From contig NZ_JAYKTS010000016.1 in NCBI RefSeq assembly GCF_037024155.1, forward strand, positions 29,006-93,005: a DNA stretch of 64,000 nt. The letters are read 5' to 3'. The position numbers were made by a program, and so were the translations under genes. Shown here one piece after another: positions 37,357 to 49,416 of the stretch. The notes below the pieces were generated by a model. That model was given only the letters and a program-made list of their open reading frames with translations. It was not told the origin of the DNA and did not search any database. Position 1 is the first letter of the stretch. Each line of letters opens with the position of its first letter. The stretch is from Bacillus sp. 2205SS5-2. Lineage in GTDB: Bacteria > Bacillota > Bacilli > Bacillales > Bacillaceae_K.

Positions 37357-38211
37357 ATGAATATAAAAAATGTAATGGTAATCGGAGCAGGACAAATGGG
37401 TTCTGGCATAGCGCAAGTATGTGCTCAAGCAGGGTTTGAAGTGAAATTAAACGACCTAAAAGAGGAATTTGTAGCTAAGGGCCTTGGCGTTATTTCGAAA
37501 AACCTTTCCCGTTCGGTGGAGAAGGGTCGTTTATCAGAGGCTGAGAAAACCGAGGTGCTATCTAGATTGCATGCGTCAACTTCGTTGGAGGACGCAAGTG
37601 AAGTGGACATTGTCATCGAGGCAGCGGTGGAAAATATGGAAATCAAAACGCAAATCTTTGCCCAATTAGACACTATTGCGAAAGAGGATGCGATTTTAGC
37701 CACGAATACGTCTTCGCTACCGATTACTGAAATCGCCGCAGCGACGAAGCGTCCAGAAAAAGTGATTGGTATGCACTTTATGAATCCAGTGCCAGTGATG
37801 AAGCTTGTTGAGATTATTCGGGGTCTGGCGACGGCGGATGAAGTCTATCAGTCTGTTGAAGACATGACTAAAGCATTGAAGAAAGTACCTGTAGAAGTGA
37901 ATGACTTTCCAGGGTTTGTTTCCAATCGAATTCTAATGCCGATGATTAATGAAGCGATTTTCACCTTATACGAAGGTGTGGCGACGGAAGAAGCGATTGA
38001 TGAAGTGATGAAGCTTGGAATGAACCACCCAATGGGACCATTAACGCTAGCTGATTTTATCGGTTTAGATACTTGTCTCTATATTATGGAAACGCTTCAC
38101 GAGGGTTTTGGGGATGATAAATATCGTCCATGTCCACTTCTACGTAAATATGTAAAAGCAGGCTGGCTCGGCAAGAAAACAGGCAGAGGTTTTTACAGCT
38201 ACGAGTCTTAA
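37357..38211 (+). CDS. 3-Hydroxybutyryl-CoA dehydrogenase
   Basis: A 284-residue NAD(P)-dependent enzyme that oxidises 3-hydroxyacyl-CoA, or reduces acetoacetyl-CoA. The Rossmann loop [12 protein letters not shown] is at residues 8-19. The catalytic His is in [15 protein letters not shown], and the C-terminal domain has [18 protein letters not shown] 37357 follows GGGGGAG, 35 bp after the thiolase stop, in one operon. Confidence 0.95.
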   Translation: MNIKNVMVIGAGQMGSGIAQVCAQAGFEVKLNDLKEEFVAKGLGVISKNLSRSVEKGRLSEAEKTEVLSRLHASTSLEDASEVDIVIEAAVENMEIKTQIFAQLDTIAKEDAILATNTSSLPITEIAAATKRPEKVIGMHFMNPVPVMKLVEIIRGLATADEVYQSVEDMTKALKKVPVEVNDFPGFVSNRILMPMINEAIFTLYEGVATEEAIDEVMKLGMNHPMGPLTLADFIGLDTCLYIMETLHEGFGDDKYRPCPLLRKYVKAGWLGKKTGRGFYSYES

Positions 38212-38264
38212 GAATTTAGAGACGACCGCTGGAGGATACGTGAACGAACAGAGGGGGAGAACAG

Positions 38265-39401
38265 ATGGAATTACGCTGGACAGAAGAACAGGAAATGATG
38301 AGAAAAATGGTTCGTGATTTTGCCCAAACGGAAGTTGCTTCTTATGTAGAAAGCATGGAGCAAGGAGAATTTCCAAGAGAGTTATTGAAAGAAATGGCGG
38401 ATCTCGGCTTAATGGGGATTACGATTCCTGAAAAGTACGGCGGCTCAGAAATGGACTTTACGTCTTACATTTTAGCGATTCACGAGTTATCAAAGGTTAG
38501 TGCAACCGTCGGGGTGATTTTATCGGTTCACACATCCGTTGGAACGAATCCTATTCTGTACTTCGGAAATGAAGAACAAAAGCAAAAATATGTCCCGAAA
38601 CTTGCTTCAGGAGAATACCTTGGCGCCTTTTGTCTAACGGAACCAGGAGCTGGGTCAGATGCAGGAAGCTTAAAAACAAAGGCGGTTAAGCAAGGGGATT
38701 CCTATATTCTAAACGGCAGTAAAGTGTTTATTACCAATGGTGGAGTAGCTGATACATATATTGTTTTTGCCACAACCGATCCTACTCGAGGAAGCAAAGG
38801 AGTGTCAGCTTTTATCGTTGAAAAGGATACAGAAGGACTTCTTATAGGCAAAGATGAGAAGAAAATGGGTTTACATGGATCGAGAACTGTTCAGATAACC
38901 TTTGAAAATATGAAAATATCGGCTGAAAACCTGCTTGGTCAAGAAGGTGAAGGCTTTAAAATTGCGATGGCAAACCTAGATGTTGGACGAATTGGCATTG
39001 CAGCTCAAGCATTAGGGATTGCTGAAGCAGCGTTAGAACATAGTGTGAATTATGCAAATGAGCGCAAACAGTTTGGTAAACCTATAGCGGCGCAGCAAGG
39101 AGTAGGCTTTAAATTAGCTGATATGGCCACCGCCATTGAAGGATCTAAGCTTCTTGTTTACCGAGCAGCCAATCTTCGCGCCAATGATTTGCCATGTGGG
39201 AAAGAAGCATCTATGGCTAAGTTATTTGCTTCGAAAACAGCGGTGGATGCGACGATCGAAGCCGTTCAAGTGTTTGGTGGATATGGCTATTCAGAAGAAT
39301 ATCCGGTTGAGCGTTTGTTCCGTGACGCAAAAGTAACCGAAATTTACGAAGGAACAAGTGAAATTCAACGACTTGTTTTAAGTAAGCATTTACTAAAGTA
39401 A
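38265..39401 (+). CDS. Acyl-CoA dehydrogenase (first copy)
   Basis: A 378-residue FAD flavoprotein that introduces the 2,3-double bond in acyl-CoA and donates electrons to ETF. Motifs: [18 protein letters not shown], and the catalytic-Glu region [16 protein letters not shown] 38265 follows GAGGGGGAG. It resembles the second copy at 39775 throughout, indicating duplication and probably different chain preference. Third gene of the thiolase operon. Confidence 0.94.
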   Translation: MELRWTEEQEMMRKMVRDFAQTEVASYVESMEQGEFPRELLKEMADLGLMGITIPEKYGGSEMDFTSYILAIHELSKVSATVGVILSVHTSVGTNPILYFGNEEQKQKYVPKLASGEYLGAFCLTEPGAGSDAGSLKTKAVKQGDSYILNGSKVFITNGGVADTYIVFATTDPTRGSKGVSAFIVEKDTEGLLIGKDEKKMGLHGSRTVQITFENMKISAENLLGQEGEGFKIAMANLDVGRIGIAAQALGIAEAALEHSVNYANERKQFGKPIAAQQGVGFKLADMATAIEGSKLLVYRAANLRANDLPCGKEASMAKLFASKTAVDATIEAVQVFGGYGYSEEYPVERLFRDAKVTEIYEGTSEIQRLVLSKHLLK

Positions 39402-39415
39402 GAGATTTTACCTTA

Positions 39416-39557
39416 GGTTCTTTTCATCTATCTTGTTGCTATCTCATTCACTATTCGCTCGAGCCCTACATTCTTCCCGTGAATTCGTTTCTGTTAAATA
39501 GGGAAAGATGCACCGAAATTGATTTTTTAAACGGTATATACTGCTGCGAAAACTGAC
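39416..39557. repeat. Decayed family B element
   Basis: Begins AGGTTCTTTTCATC and ends GCTGCGAAAACTGAC, with a diverged interior. It sits just ahead of an intact copy at 39571. Confidence 0.5.
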
Positions 39558-39570
39558 TTGTTTTAAAAAA

Positions 39571-39731
39571 GGCTGTTTTCGCAAAGTTTGTGGCTTTTCG
39601 AATCAGTTTGTCATCAATGAAATAGCTTTGTTTCGGGCATGATTTCGTCTATTTTTGAGGGGAATCAACAGTGAAAAGGAAGATTTAATCAAAAATAAGA
39701 GGAAATAGCCACAATGTATACGAAAAGAGCC
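39571..39731. mobile_element. Family B MITE-like element, intact short subtype
   Basis: The 161 bp begin GGCTGTTTTCGCAAAG and end, in reverse complement, GGCTCTTTTCGTATAC; the ends match at most of 25 positions. The perfect 8-bp direct repeat TTAAAAAA flanks it (39563-39570, 39732-39739). It has no coding capacity. This is the reference copy for the interrupted elements at 3706 and 62191. Confidence 0.85.
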
Positions 39732-39744
39732 TTAAAAAAAGATG

Positions 39745-39762
39745 TGAATAGACATACATTCA
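39745..39762. promoter_or_regulatory. Possible operator before acdA
   Basis: TGAATAGACATACATTCA has arms TGAAT/ATTCA like the FadR consensus, but the centre differs. It ends just before the AGGAGG of acdA, where binding would block transcription or initiation. Confidence 0.4.
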
Positions 39763-39774
39763 GGAGGAGTAAAA

Positions 39775-40914
39775 ATGGATTTCCGCTTATCAGAAGAACA
39801 TGAAATGATCAGAAAAATGGTGCGAAATTTTGCCATGAATGAGGTTGCTCCAACGGCCGCAGAACGCGATGAAGAAGAACGATTTGATCGGGAAATTTTC
39901 GATAAAATGGCTGAATTAGGCTTGACCGGAATTCCTTGGCCAGAAGAATATGGTGGAATCGGTAGTGATTATTTAGCCTATTGTATCGCAGTAGAAGAGC
40001 TTTCTAGAGTATGTGCATCAACCGGGGTAACCTTGTCAGCTCATACTTCATTGGCAGGATGGCCTATTTATAAGTTCGGATCAGAAGAGCAAAAACAAAA
40101 ATACTTACGACCAATGGCTCAAGGTGAAAAAATTGGAGCGTATGGCTTAACTGAGCCGGGTTCTGGATCAGATGCAGGAGGTATGAAAACAACAGCTCGA
40201 TTAGATGGCGATCAATACATTTTAAATGGCAGTAAAATCTTCATTACTAATGGAGGAATTGCCGATACCTATGTGGTGTTTGCTTTAACTGATCCATCAG
40301 AAAGACAACGTGGAACGAGTGCATTCATCGTTGAAAAGGACTTCGCAGGATTTTCTGTAGGCAAGAAAGAGAAGAAATTAGGTATTCGTTCTTCACCAAC
40401 AACGGAAATTGTCTTTGAGGATTGTAAAGTACCAAAAGAAAATCTGCTTGGTCAAGAAGGCGAAGGATTCAAAATCGCGATGATGACCCTTGATGGTGGT
40501 CGGAACGGGATCGCCGCTCAAGCCGTCGGAATTGCTCAAGGAGCCCTAGATGCTTCTATTTCTTACGCAAAAGAACGGGAACAGTTTGGTAAACCAATTT
40601 CAAGAAACCAAGGAATCTCTTTTAAGTTAGCAGATATGGCAACTGGCATTGAAGCTTCAAGATTATTAACTTATCAAGCCGCGTGGTTAGAATCAAAAGG
40701 TCTTCCATACGGAAAAGAATCAGCGATGAGTAAATTAATGGCAGGCGACACGGCGATGAAGGTAACAACAGAAGCGGTGCAAATCTACGGCGGCTATGGA
40801 TATACGAAAGATTATCCGGTTGAGCGGTATATGCGTGACGCGAAAATCACGCAAATCTATGAAGGTACACAAGAAATTCAGCGCCTCGTTATTTCACGGA
40901 TGGTAACGAAATAA
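39775..40914 (+). CDS. acdA: Acyl-CoA dehydrogenase AcdA
   Basis: A 379-residue FAD acyl-CoA dehydrogenase very close to B. subtilis AcdA across its length (for example [16 protein letters not shown] and [13 protein letters not shown] with the catalytic Glu). It feeds electrons through ETF, probably to FadF. ATG 39775 follows AGGAGG. About 370 bp of family B repeats separate it from the preceding operon, so it may have its own promoter. In B. subtilis acdA is next to fadF and rpoE, the same neighbourhood. Confidence 0.95.
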   Translation: MDFRLSEEHEMIRKMVRNFAMNEVAPTAAERDEEERFDREIFDKMAELGLTGIPWPEEYGGIGSDYLAYCIAVEELSRVCASTGVTLSAHTSLAGWPIYKFGSEEQKQKYLRPMAQGEKIGAYGLTEPGSGSDAGGMKTTARLDGDQYILNGSKIFITNGGIADTYVVFALTDPSERQRGTSAFIVEKDFAGFSVGKKEKKLGIRSSPTTEIVFEDCKVPKENLLGQEGEGFKIAMMTLDGGRNGIAAQAVGIAQGALDASISYAKEREQFGKPISRNQGISFKLADMATGIEASRLLTYQAAWLESKGLPYGKESAMSKLMAGDTAMKVTTEAVQIYGGYGYTKDYPVERYMRDAKITQIYEGTQEIQRLVISRMVTK

Positions 40915-41091
40915 GTAACGGTAAGCAAAGGGGTTTACGATAATCGTTTTACCAAGCAATAGGACCTGAATAGATGGATAAAGAAAGTTCTCGCTTTCGA
41001 TTCGGGGGATGACGAGGCGGGAATTCGGAAGTAGTTGCGGGGGCGTGGCGGTTTTAGTGTGAGACATTAAAGCCCGGCTACGCTTTTCTAT
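40915..41091. other. Gap after acdA
   Basis: No gene or clear terminator is seen. The sequence becomes G-rich near 41000-41060 before the family A array, unlike neighbouring AT-rich gaps. Confidence 0.3.
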
Positions 41092-41365
41092 GTGGCTCAG
41101 AGCAGCGACTTTCGCTTTTGGATGCGTCTAGCTACGGCGGGTAGCAGCTGTGGGACAAATAACAGCCCGTTACGAAGGTCAGGACCTTCTCCACGGTCTA
41201 ACATTTGCCCGTCGCTGCTGAGCGACCCGCCTCCGCTTTTGGATGCGTCTAGCTACAGTGGCTTGAGGCTCGGGGTCAAATGGATAACTCTCCAGTGATG
41301 CAGGCATCACCTCCGAGTTTTCCATTTGCCTATCGCCTCAGAGCGAGCCACTTTCGCTTTTGGAT
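41092..41365 (-). repeat. Family A array upstream of the TetR gene
   Basis: One half unit (41092-41123) and two full units (41124-41244, 41245-41365) lie in inverted orientation. Stems of the first full unit: GGCGGGT/ACCCGCC, AGCAGC/GCTGCT and GAAGGTC/GACCTTC. Stems of the second: AGTGGCT/AGCCACT, TGAGGC/GCCTCA and GTGATGC/GCATCAC. It ends 6 bp before the ribosome site of the regulator gene, so it occupies the place of its promoter region. Confidence 0.88.
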
Positions 41366-41382
41366 TGATAAGGGGGTGGTTG

Positions 41383-42024
41383 GTGTTGAGGTCGAAAAGA
41401 GAGATTCATGCTTCGGTTAAGGATCAACGACTCGTGCAGAAACGGCGAGATGAAATGATACGGGGAGCGGTGACGCTTTTTAAGGAGAAAGGGTTTCATC
41501 GGACGACGACGAGGGAGATTGCAAAAGCAGCCGGTTTCAGTATTGGAACTTTATATGAATATATTGGTCAAAAGGAAGATGTGTTGTACTTAGTGTGTGA
41601 CAACATTTATGAAGGTGTGAAGAAAAAGCTAGAGGAAATGAATGTGAATGCCGGGACGATTGAGAATCTTAAAATCGGGATTGCTCATTACTTTCGCGTT
41701 ATGGATGAATTACAAGATGAAGTGTTAGTAATGTACCAAGAAGTGAAATCGCTTTCTAAAGATGCACTTCCATACGTATTGAAAAAGGAACTTGAAATGG
41801 TGGGGATGTTTGAAGAGTTGGTTCAGAAATGTATTGAGCGTGAGTTGTTTACTTTTGATGAAAAAGAAGTGCATATGCTGGCACAAAATATTTTTGTTCA
41901 AGGACAAATGTGGGCATTTCGTCGCTGGGCATTGCATAAACGCTTCACATTAGATGAGTATATCGAGATTCAAACCAACTTATTATTATCAGGGATTCAG
42001 TCAAAGACAGGGGGAGAAAGATGA
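41383..42024 (+). CDS. TetR-family regulator next to icmF
   Basis: A 213-residue regulator. The N-terminal HTH (about residues 25-65) has the pattern [19 protein letters not shown] followed by [15 protein letters not shown]. The C-terminal helical ligand domain is typical of acyl-CoA-sensing members. GTG 41383 or TTG 41386 follows AGGGGG; the frame open to 41326 runs into the family A repeat and is not used. Its stop overlaps icmF (ATGA), so the two are coupled. It may bind the 18-bp operators at 33445 and 36028. Confidence 0.88.
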   Translation: MLRSKREIHASVKDQRLVQKRRDEMIRGAVTLFKEKGFHRTTTREIAKAAGFSIGTLYEYIGQKEDVLYLVCDNIYEGVKKKLEEMNVNAGTIENLKIGIAHYFRVMDELQDEVLVMYQEVKSLSKDALPYVLKKELEMVGMFEELVQKCIERELFTFDEKEVHMLAQNIFVQGQMWAFRRWALHKRFTLDEYIEIQTNLLLSGIQSKTGGER

Positions 42025-45000
42025 ATACAGTTGAAATCTATAAACCGAAACACGCCGTCCGTTTTGTAACAGCATCTAGTTTATTTGATGGTCACGATGC
42101 CTCGATTAATATTATGAGACGCATTCTGCAAGCGAGTGGAGCGGAAGTCATTCATCTTGGTCATAATCGCTCAGTGGAGGAAGTGGTTAACGCTGCGGTT
42201 CAAGAAGACGTTCAAGGGATCTCTGTTTCGTCCTATCAAGGGGGACATGTCGAATATTTTAAATATATGTACGATCTATTAAAGGAGAGAGGCGCCAGTC
42301 ATATTCGCATATATGGAGGTGGTGGCGGAGTTATTCTACCGCGTGAAATAGACGAACTTCACTCGTACGGTATTGCGCGTATTTTTTCACCGGAAGATGG
42401 AAGAATAATGGGTCTTCAGGGCATGATTAACTCGATGATGGAAGAATGTGACTTTTCCACTATTGGAGAAGATGTTCATGTGGAGATTGATAAGCTGAAA
42501 GAAGGAGAAATCACAGCTATCAGTAAGCTGATTTCCTTAGCTGAACTGGGTGTTGACCAAAAAGGACAGGCGGCTACGACGGAAAAAGTACTTGAGGAAG
42601 TGCAAGCTCTTGCTAAAAAGATTCCCGTACTAGGTATTACCGGAACGGGTGGCGCAGGTAAAAGCTCCTTAACCGATGAGCTTATTCGTCGCTTTTTAAA
42701 TGAGCTACCGGATAAAAAAGTAGCGGTGTTATCGATTGATCCGACGAAACAAAAAACGGGTGGAGCACTGTTAGGGGATCGAATTCGCATGAATGCCATT
42801 TTTAGTGATCGCGTCTATATGCGTTCACTTGCGACGAGAGGATCGAAATCTGAGCTTTCACTTGCGATTCGTGATGGAATCAATGTGGTGAAAGCAGCTG
42901 GCTTTGATCTGGTTATCATCGAAACGAGCGGAATTGGTCAAGGAGATGCGGAAATTAGTGAAATCTCAGACGTCTCAATGTACATCATGACGAGTGAATT
43001 TGGCGCACCTTCTCAGCTCGAAAAAATAGATATGATTGATTTTGCGGATTTAATTGTGATCAATAAATTTGAGCGAAAAGGCTCAGAAGATGCGAAGAAA
43101 CAAGTGCAAAAGCAATACCAACGTAGTCACGGCTTATTTCATGAAGATTTAGAAACAATGCCAGTGTACGGCACGATTGCGAGTCAATTCCATGACCCGG
43201 GAACGAACGCAGTATTTGCTGCTCTCGTTCAAAAAATAAACCAGAAGCTTCAGAAGGATTGGTCTAGTAGCTTTTCAACCGATGCAGAAGTTGAAAAACA
43301 AAACGTGATTATCCCACCAGATCGTCGCTATTATTTGCGCGAAATTGCGGATACCGTCAAGCACTACCATCAACGTAGTGAAGAACAAGTGGACTATGCA
43401 CGTCAATTGTTTCAGTTAGAAGGAACCGAAGCTTTATTGAAAAATAAAGACCAAAAAAGTGAGTTAGTCATATCGCTTCAAGCATTAAAGGAAGAAATAG
43501 AGGGGAAACTTAGCCTCCAATCGAAGAAGATTCTTGACTCTTGGGAAGAAACATTTCATCGATATCAGCAGGATGAATTTGTGACAAAGATTCGCGATAA
43601 AGAAATCATCACCGAGCTTAAAACGAAGAGTCTATCTGGTCTGTCCATCCCGAAGGTTGCTCTCCCGAAATACAAGGATAAAGGCGAAATTCTTCGCTGG
43701 GTTTATCGAGAAAATGCACCAGGCTTTTTTCCTTACACAGCAGGAGTATTTCCGTTTAAACGAAAAGGGGAAGATCCGAAACGACAGTTCGCAGGAGAAG
43801 GAACACCCGAGAGAACGAATCGTCGTTTCCACTACTTATCAAAAGATGATGACGCCAAACGCTTAAGTACCGCATTTGATTCCGTGACACTCTATGGAGA
43901 AGATCCAGCTTATCGTCCTGATATTTATGGAAAAGTAGGCGAAAGTGGTGTCAGTATTTGTACCCTTGACGATATGAAAAAGCTGTATGACGGCTTTGAT
44001 TTATGTCATCCGTCAACGTCGGTGTCAATGACCATCAACGGTCCCGCTCCGATAATCTTAGCCATGTTCATGAACACGGCAGTTGAGCAACAATGGAATA
44101 AGAAGCAAGAAGAGCTAGGACGAAGCTTAACAGAACAAGAAGCTGAAGCGATTAAAGTAGAAACGTTGAAGGTTGTCCGTGGAACGGTACAAGCGGATAT
44201 TCTAAAAGAAGATCAAGGGCAGAACACCTGTATTTTCTCTACTGAATTTGCGCTCCGGATGATGGGGGATATTCAACAATATTTCATCGATCATCAAGTC
44301 CGAAACTATTATTCGGTCTCGATATCGGGCTATCATATTGCTGAAGCGGGTGCCAATCCAATTTCGCAATTAGCCTTCACGCTAGCAAACGGTTTTACGT
44401 ATGTGGAATATTACTTAAGTCGGGGCATGAATATTGATGATTTTGCACCAAATCTGTCTTTCTTTTTCTCCAATGGCTTGGATCCTGAGTATTCGGTCAT
44501 CGGTCGAGTGGCCCGTCGCATTTGGGCAACGGTAATGCGAGACAAATATGGTGCCAATGAACGGAGTCAAAAGCTGAAGTATCATATTCAAACTTCAGGA
44601 CGTTCTTTACACGCGCAGGAAATTGACTTCAATGACATTCGCACGACATTGCAAGCGCTGATGGCGCTACAGGATAACTGTAATTCCCTCCATACTAATG
44701 CGTATGACGAGGCGATTACGACGCCAACGGAAGAGTCCGTACGAAGAGCAATGGCTATTCAAATGATTATTTCAAAAGAACTTGGTTTATCAAAAAATGA
44801 AAACCCACTTCAAGGAGCATTTATCATAGATGAACTAACGGACTTAGTCGAAACGGCAGTCTTAACTGAATTTGAAAAAATTAATGACCGTGGCGGTGTC
44901 CTCGGTGCCATGGAAACCCAATATCAACGCGGAAAAATTCAAGAAGAGTCAATGCATTATGAAATGCAAAAACATTCAGGGGAATTACCGATTATCGGAG

Positions 45001-45284
45001 TGAATACGTATTTAAATCCGAATCCACCTTCTGTAGAAGAAATGAATACAATGGAAATTGCTCGGGCAACAAAAGCGGAGAAAGAAGCGCAAATTCAACA
45101 GTTAAAAAGCTTCCAAGAAAATAATCTAAACGATGCAGACGAGGCTTTGCAATCCCTAAAGCAAGTAGCGGTGGATGGTGGGAATATTTTTGAACAACTA
45201 ATGGAAACCGTAAAAGTCGCCTCACTAGGACAAATCACTCAAGCCCTTTACGAAGTCGGCGGTCAATACCGTAGAAACATGTAG
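42021..45284 (+). CDS. icmF: Fused isobutyryl-CoA mutase IcmF
   Basis: A 1087-residue fusion. The N-terminal B12-binding domain (about 1-140) has the cofactor His H25 in DGHDAS, where the usual Gly is Ser. A MeaB-like G-protein chaperone domain follows, with P-loop GTGGAGKSS at 208-216 and NKFE. The TIM-barrel mutase domain spans about 540-1087 ([26 protein letters not shown]). It interconverts isobutyryl-CoA and n-butyryl-CoA with adenosylcobalamin, and some homologues also act on pivalyl- or isovaleryl-CoA. Its place beside acyl-CoA dehydrogenases and thiolase lets branched acyl groups enter beta-oxidation. A terminator follows. Confidence 0.95.
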   Translation: MNTVEIYKPKHAVRFVTASSLFDGHDASINIMRRILQASGAEVIHLGHNRSVEEVVNAAVQEDVQGISVSSYQGGHVEYFKYMYDLLKERGASHIRIYGGGGGVILPREIDELHSYGIARIFSPEDGRIMGLQGMINSMMEECDFSTIGEDVHVEIDKLKEGEITAISKLISLAELGVDQKGQAATTEKVLEEVQALAKKIPVLGITGTGGAGKSSLTDELIRRFLNELPDKKVAVLSIDPTKQKTGGALLGDRIRMNAIFSDRVYMRSLATRGSKSELSLAIRDGINVVKAAGFDLVIIETSGIGQGDAEISEISDVSMYIMTSEFGAPSQLEKIDMIDFADLIVINKFERKGSEDAKKQVQKQYQRSHGLFHEDLETMPVYGTIASQFHDPGTNAVFAALVQKINQKLQKDWSSSFSTDAEVEKQNVIIPPDRRYYLREIADTVKHYHQRSEEQVDYARQLFQLEGTEALLKNKDQKSELVISLQALKEEIEGKLSLQSKKILDSWEETFHRYQQDEFVTKIRDKEIITELKTKSLSGLSIPKVALPKYKDKGEILRWVYRENAPGFFPYTAGVFPFKRKGEDPKRQFAGEGTPERTNRRFHYLSKDDDAKRLSTAFDSVTLYGEDPAYRPDIYGKVGESGVSICTLDDMKKLYDGFDLCHPSTSVSMTINGPAPIILAMFMNTAVEQQWNKKQEELGRSLTEQEAEAIKVETLKVVRGTVQADILKEDQGQNTCIFSTEFALRMMGDIQQYFIDHQVRNYYSVSISGYHIAEAGANPISQLAFTLANGFTYVEYYLSRGMNIDDFAPNLSFFFSNGLDPEYSVIGRVARRIWATVMRDKYGANERSQKLKYHIQTSGRSLHAQEIDFNDIRTTLQALMALQDNCNSLHTNAYDEAITTPTEESVRRAMAIQMIISKELGLSKNENPLQGAFIIDELTDLVETAVLTEFEKINDRGGVLGAMETQYQRGKIQEESMHYEMQKHSGELPIIGVNTYLNPNPPSVEEMNTMEIARATKAEKEAQIQQLKSFQENNLNDADEALQSLKQVAVDGGNIFEQLMETVKVASLGQITQALYEVGGQYRRNM

Positions 45285-45300
45285 AGGTTAGGACAAATGC

Positions 45301-45328
45301 AAAAAGTCTTCCGTTGAGAAGGCTTTTT
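45301..45328 (+). terminator. Terminator of tetR-icmF
   Basis: AAAAAGTCTTC pairs with GAGAAGGCTTTTT across a short loop, with small mismatches. Confidence 0.75.
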
Positions 45329-45430
45329 GCTTCTTATGGACGATTTAACATATACTTAATATTTGAGAGCTATTATTTCTTCTATAATAGTATGTAAATA
45401 AGTGGGACAAAAGCCATAGGAAGTGATGTA

Positions 45431-45628
45431 GTGAAGCGAATCATTGTATTTATTATAGCAACTTTGGTCTTTATTTATATTAGTTTATATCTTTATAATC
45501 ATTCTTTAGGAGCCATTCCATTTTTATTATTATCTATATTTTTCTTCTCTTTTGCTTCACGTGAGTGGAAAAAGGGGAAAAAAAAAGTAGAAAAAGGGCT
45601 AAAAAAGAAAATCCACGTTCAAATATAA
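45431..45628 (+). CDS. Small membrane protein upstream of rpoE (65 aa)
   Basis: A 65-residue protein with two hydrophobic segments (about 4-21 and 27-44) followed by a strongly basic tail (WKKGKKKVEKGLKKK). GTG 45431 is preceded by AGGAAG at suitable distance. I do not recognise a family. It probably sits in the membrane with the basic tail in the cytosol. Confidence 0.5.
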   Translation: MKRIIVFIIATLVFIYISLYLYNHSLGAIPFLLLSIFFFSFASREWKKGKKKVEKGLKKKIHVQI

Positions 45629-45771
45629 AAGAAAAATGAAAGAACGGTAGATTAATCTAGCATAAACTCACTGGATTTGTTTATAATGAATTATATGTTT
45701 TAACTAAATTGGTGTTTTATGCCCTTTTTACTCTATAAATAGAGTATGAAATAGCGAAAGGAAGTGCGGAG

Positions 45772-46290
45772 ATGAACCTTCAGAGTTTATCAAAAGAAGA
45801 ATTAAAACAAACTTCTTTTATTGAATTAGCTTTTGAAATCTTAAAAGAAAAAAAACAAGCGATTCCGTTTAACGAATTATTAAAGGCTTATACGGACTTG
45901 AAAGGTTTGAAGACCAAAAATATGGGCGATCTTTTAGCTCAGTTTTATACCGATTTGAACTTTGATGGTCGTTTTCTAGCCATTGGCGATAATAAATGGG
46001 GACTTCGAGCTTGGTATCCAGTCGATCAAATCGAAGAGGAGACTGTTCCAACCATTAAAACGCGTAAGAAAAAAGCGAAAGCTGTCGTAGAAGATGATTT
46101 CGATGAAGTTGAAGAAGAAGATTTAGATTTCGACGAATTAGATGATTTTGAAGAAGAAGATCTTCTTGAAGATGATAGCGATGATGACTTTGAAGATGAC
46201 GACGATGAAGAAGAAGAGGAATTTGAAGGCGACGCTATTATCGAAGGCGACGAAGATTTCTCCGAAGATGAAGACGAGGAAGAAGAATAA
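45772..46290 (+). CDS. rpoE: RNA polymerase delta subunit
   Basis: A 172-residue delta factor of Gram-positive RNA polymerase, which speeds recycling and increases promoter selectivity. The N-terminal HARE-HTH domain (about 1-90) is followed by a Lys-rich stretch near 93-102 and an unstructured Asp/Glu tail to the end. ATG 45772 has AAAGGAAG upstream. pyrG follows with its own promoter, as in B. subtilis. Confidence 0.96.
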   Translation: MNLQSLSKEELKQTSFIELAFEILKEKKQAIPFNELLKAYTDLKGLKTKNMGDLLAQFYTDLNFDGRFLAIGDNKWGLRAWYPVDQIEEETVPTIKTRKKKAKAVVEDDFDEVEEEDLDFDELDDFEEEDLLEDDSDDDFEDDDDEEEEEFEGDAIIEGDEDFSEDEDEEEE

Positions 46291-46297
46291 TCTATTC

Positions 46298-46400
46298 TTG
46301 ACATCTTTCGCTTCCGATTGTAGTATTACTTTTGGGCTCCTTAAAAAAGGACGGCATATAATCGAGCAGCGCTCCCTTATTGAATTAAGGGGCGCTTTTT
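46298..46400 (+). promoter_or_regulatory. pyrG promoter and reiterative-transcription attenuator
   Basis: TTGACA (46298-46303), 17-bp spacer, TAGTAT (46321-46326), predicted start at GGGCTCC (46334-46340). A terminator follows: AGCGCTCCCTTA (46368-46379) with TAAGGGGCGCT and seven T (to about 46402). In B. subtilis pyrG, low CTP causes repeated G addition at the GGG start, and the extra Gs pair with the CUCCCUU strand to prevent termination. Both elements are present here. Confidence 0.88.
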
Positions 46401-46463
46401 TTGTTTTAAAGCAAGTAGCACCTGCATGATGACGGTTTAATTTACCGGAAGTCATAAAAGTGA

Positions 46464-48146
<1,683 letters not shown>

Positions 48147-48150
48147 TGAG

Positions 48151-48185
48151 AAAAACCGATCTCTACAGCATGAGATCGGTTTTTC
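48151..48185. terminator. Bidirectional terminator between pyrG and ywjG
   Basis: AAAAACCGATCTC pairs with GAGATCGGTTTTT across 8 nt. It serves two convergent genes. Confidence 0.92.
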
Positions 48186-48207
48186 TTTCACCCTAAGAGG
48201 ATATGCG

Positions 48208-48729
48208 CTAATCTTGATACTCTTGTAGCATTTCATCAAGTGCCATTTTAATGGCGAAATAAACAAATAAACCGGCCATGCTTCCAGGAAAAACTACCCG
48301 GTTCCCATTTTCGTCAGGTAGCATCCCTTTCGTTAATTTTGTATCAATATAAATGGTGGCGAGATCTTGTAGTGATTCCTCGGAATCTACGACGCCGGAA
48401 ACCGCTACAAACTCAATATTCTTTTCGTTGAGCTTTTTCGCAAATTCTACGGCTTCTTTGTCAGTAGATAGTCTAGAGAAGAGCAAAACTCTATCAGCCG
48501 AAGTAATTTCATGAAGATCCTTTACCGGAAACGCACCTGTTAAAGGTTCTGCTCCTTTTGTGGCTTCCAATGTGACGGCCTCTAGTTCGGCAAATGCTTT
48601 TACATAAATCTTTCCTTCTCCTATGGCTCCTTGGGCAAGCAATCTAGCTCCGTCTTCAAGCGCAAATTCTTCTTTTGAAGATATTCGATTGAAGAGACCA
48701 TTTAATTGGGTGGTAAACATTTTAATCAT
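48208..48729 (-). CDS. ywjG: YwjG family protein (DUF2529)
   Basis: A 173-residue cytosolic alpha/beta protein of the DUF2529/YwjG family, resembling a SIS-type sugar-isomerase fold. ATG 48729 follows GGAG by 7 nt. It lies divergent from spo0F and convergent with pyrG, as in B. subtilis. Function unknown. Confidence 0.85.
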   Translation of the reverse strand: MIKMFTTQLNGLFNRISSKEEFALEDGARLLAQGAIGEGKIYVKAFAELEAVTLEATKGAEPLTGAFPVKDLHEITSADRVLLFSRLSTDKEAVEFAKKLNEKNIEFVAVSGVVDSEESLQDLATIYIDTKLTKGMLPDENGNRVVFPGSMAGLFVYFAIKMALDEMLQEYQD

Positions 48730-49041
48730 GATTTCACTCCTATTTATTCGTAACGATTTTTGCTTTATTCTCTATTATAATTTTTAACAAGGATGTGCGC
48801 AAAAAAGAAGGATTTTACGGAAGGAAAAGAGAAGTGTACCCTGAGGTGATTTCTGCAGGGTTCTACCTAATAGGTTAGCTATGACTATCTTCTTTCTAGC
48901 ATTGAATCAATAAAGTGGTAAATCCTACGTTAGGAAACATAAACCACTTATGGAGTGGGTCAAGCAAGTTGATGGATGTATCATATTGTTGGGAAGCTTA
49001 ATAAAAGGGTATGATGTAGTAAAAATAGAGATAGAGGTGAG
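48730..49041. other. Gap between ywjG and spo0F with a hairpin
   Basis: AAGTGGT (48913-48919) and ACCACTT (48943-48949) can pair around an inner CCTA/TAGG stem. A weak sigma-A-like pair (TTGTTG, 18 bp, TATGAT near 49009) precedes spo0F. I could not identify a convincing sigma-H promoter or 0A box. Confidence 0.35.
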
Positions 49042-49416
49042 ATGATGAAAGAAAAAATCCTCATCGTGGATGATCAATTTGGAATCCGTATTCTACTGAA
49101 TGAAGTGCTTCAGAAAGAAGGATATCAAACTTTTCAAGCTGCGAATGGTGTTCAAGCTCTTGATATTGTAGACAAAGATTTCCCTGATCTTGTCTTATTA
49201 GACATGAAAATACCAGGGATGGACGGTATTGAAATTTTAAAACGAATGAAGAAAAAATATGAGAACATTCGTGTAATCATCATGACGGCTTACGGAGAAT
49301 TGGACATGATTCAAGAAGCGAAAGATTTGGGTGCAATTACTCATTTTGCCAAACCGTTTGATATTGATGAGATTCGCCAAGCAGTAAAACAGCATGTGAC
49401 ATCACCGTCTAAATAG
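49042..49416 (+). CDS. spo0F: Sporulation phosphorelay regulator Spo0F
   Basis: A 124-residue single-domain response regulator that relays phosphate from sensor kinases to Spo0B. The phosphoacceptor is D54, with D10/D11, T82 and K104 as acidic pocket, switch and Lys. H101 is also conserved. ATG 49042 with a second Met resembles B. subtilis Spo0F, which it matches along its length. GAGGTGAG precedes the start. Confidence 0.97.
   Translation: MMKEKILIVDDQFGIRILLNEVLQKEGYQTFQAANGVQALDIVDKDFPDLVLLDMKIPGMDGIEILKRMKKKYENIRVIIMTAYGELDMIQEAKDLGAITHFAKPFDIDEIRQAVKQHVTSPSK

Noticed and set aside
41326-41382. Longer N-terminus for the TetR regulator
   Set aside because: The extra residues are encoded by the end of a family A unit and have no ribosome site; the start at 41383 has one.
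46026-46304. Ser-rich 92-codon minus-strand frame
   Set aside because: It is the antisense of the Asp/Glu-coding tail of rpoE, a known artefact of acidic runs.
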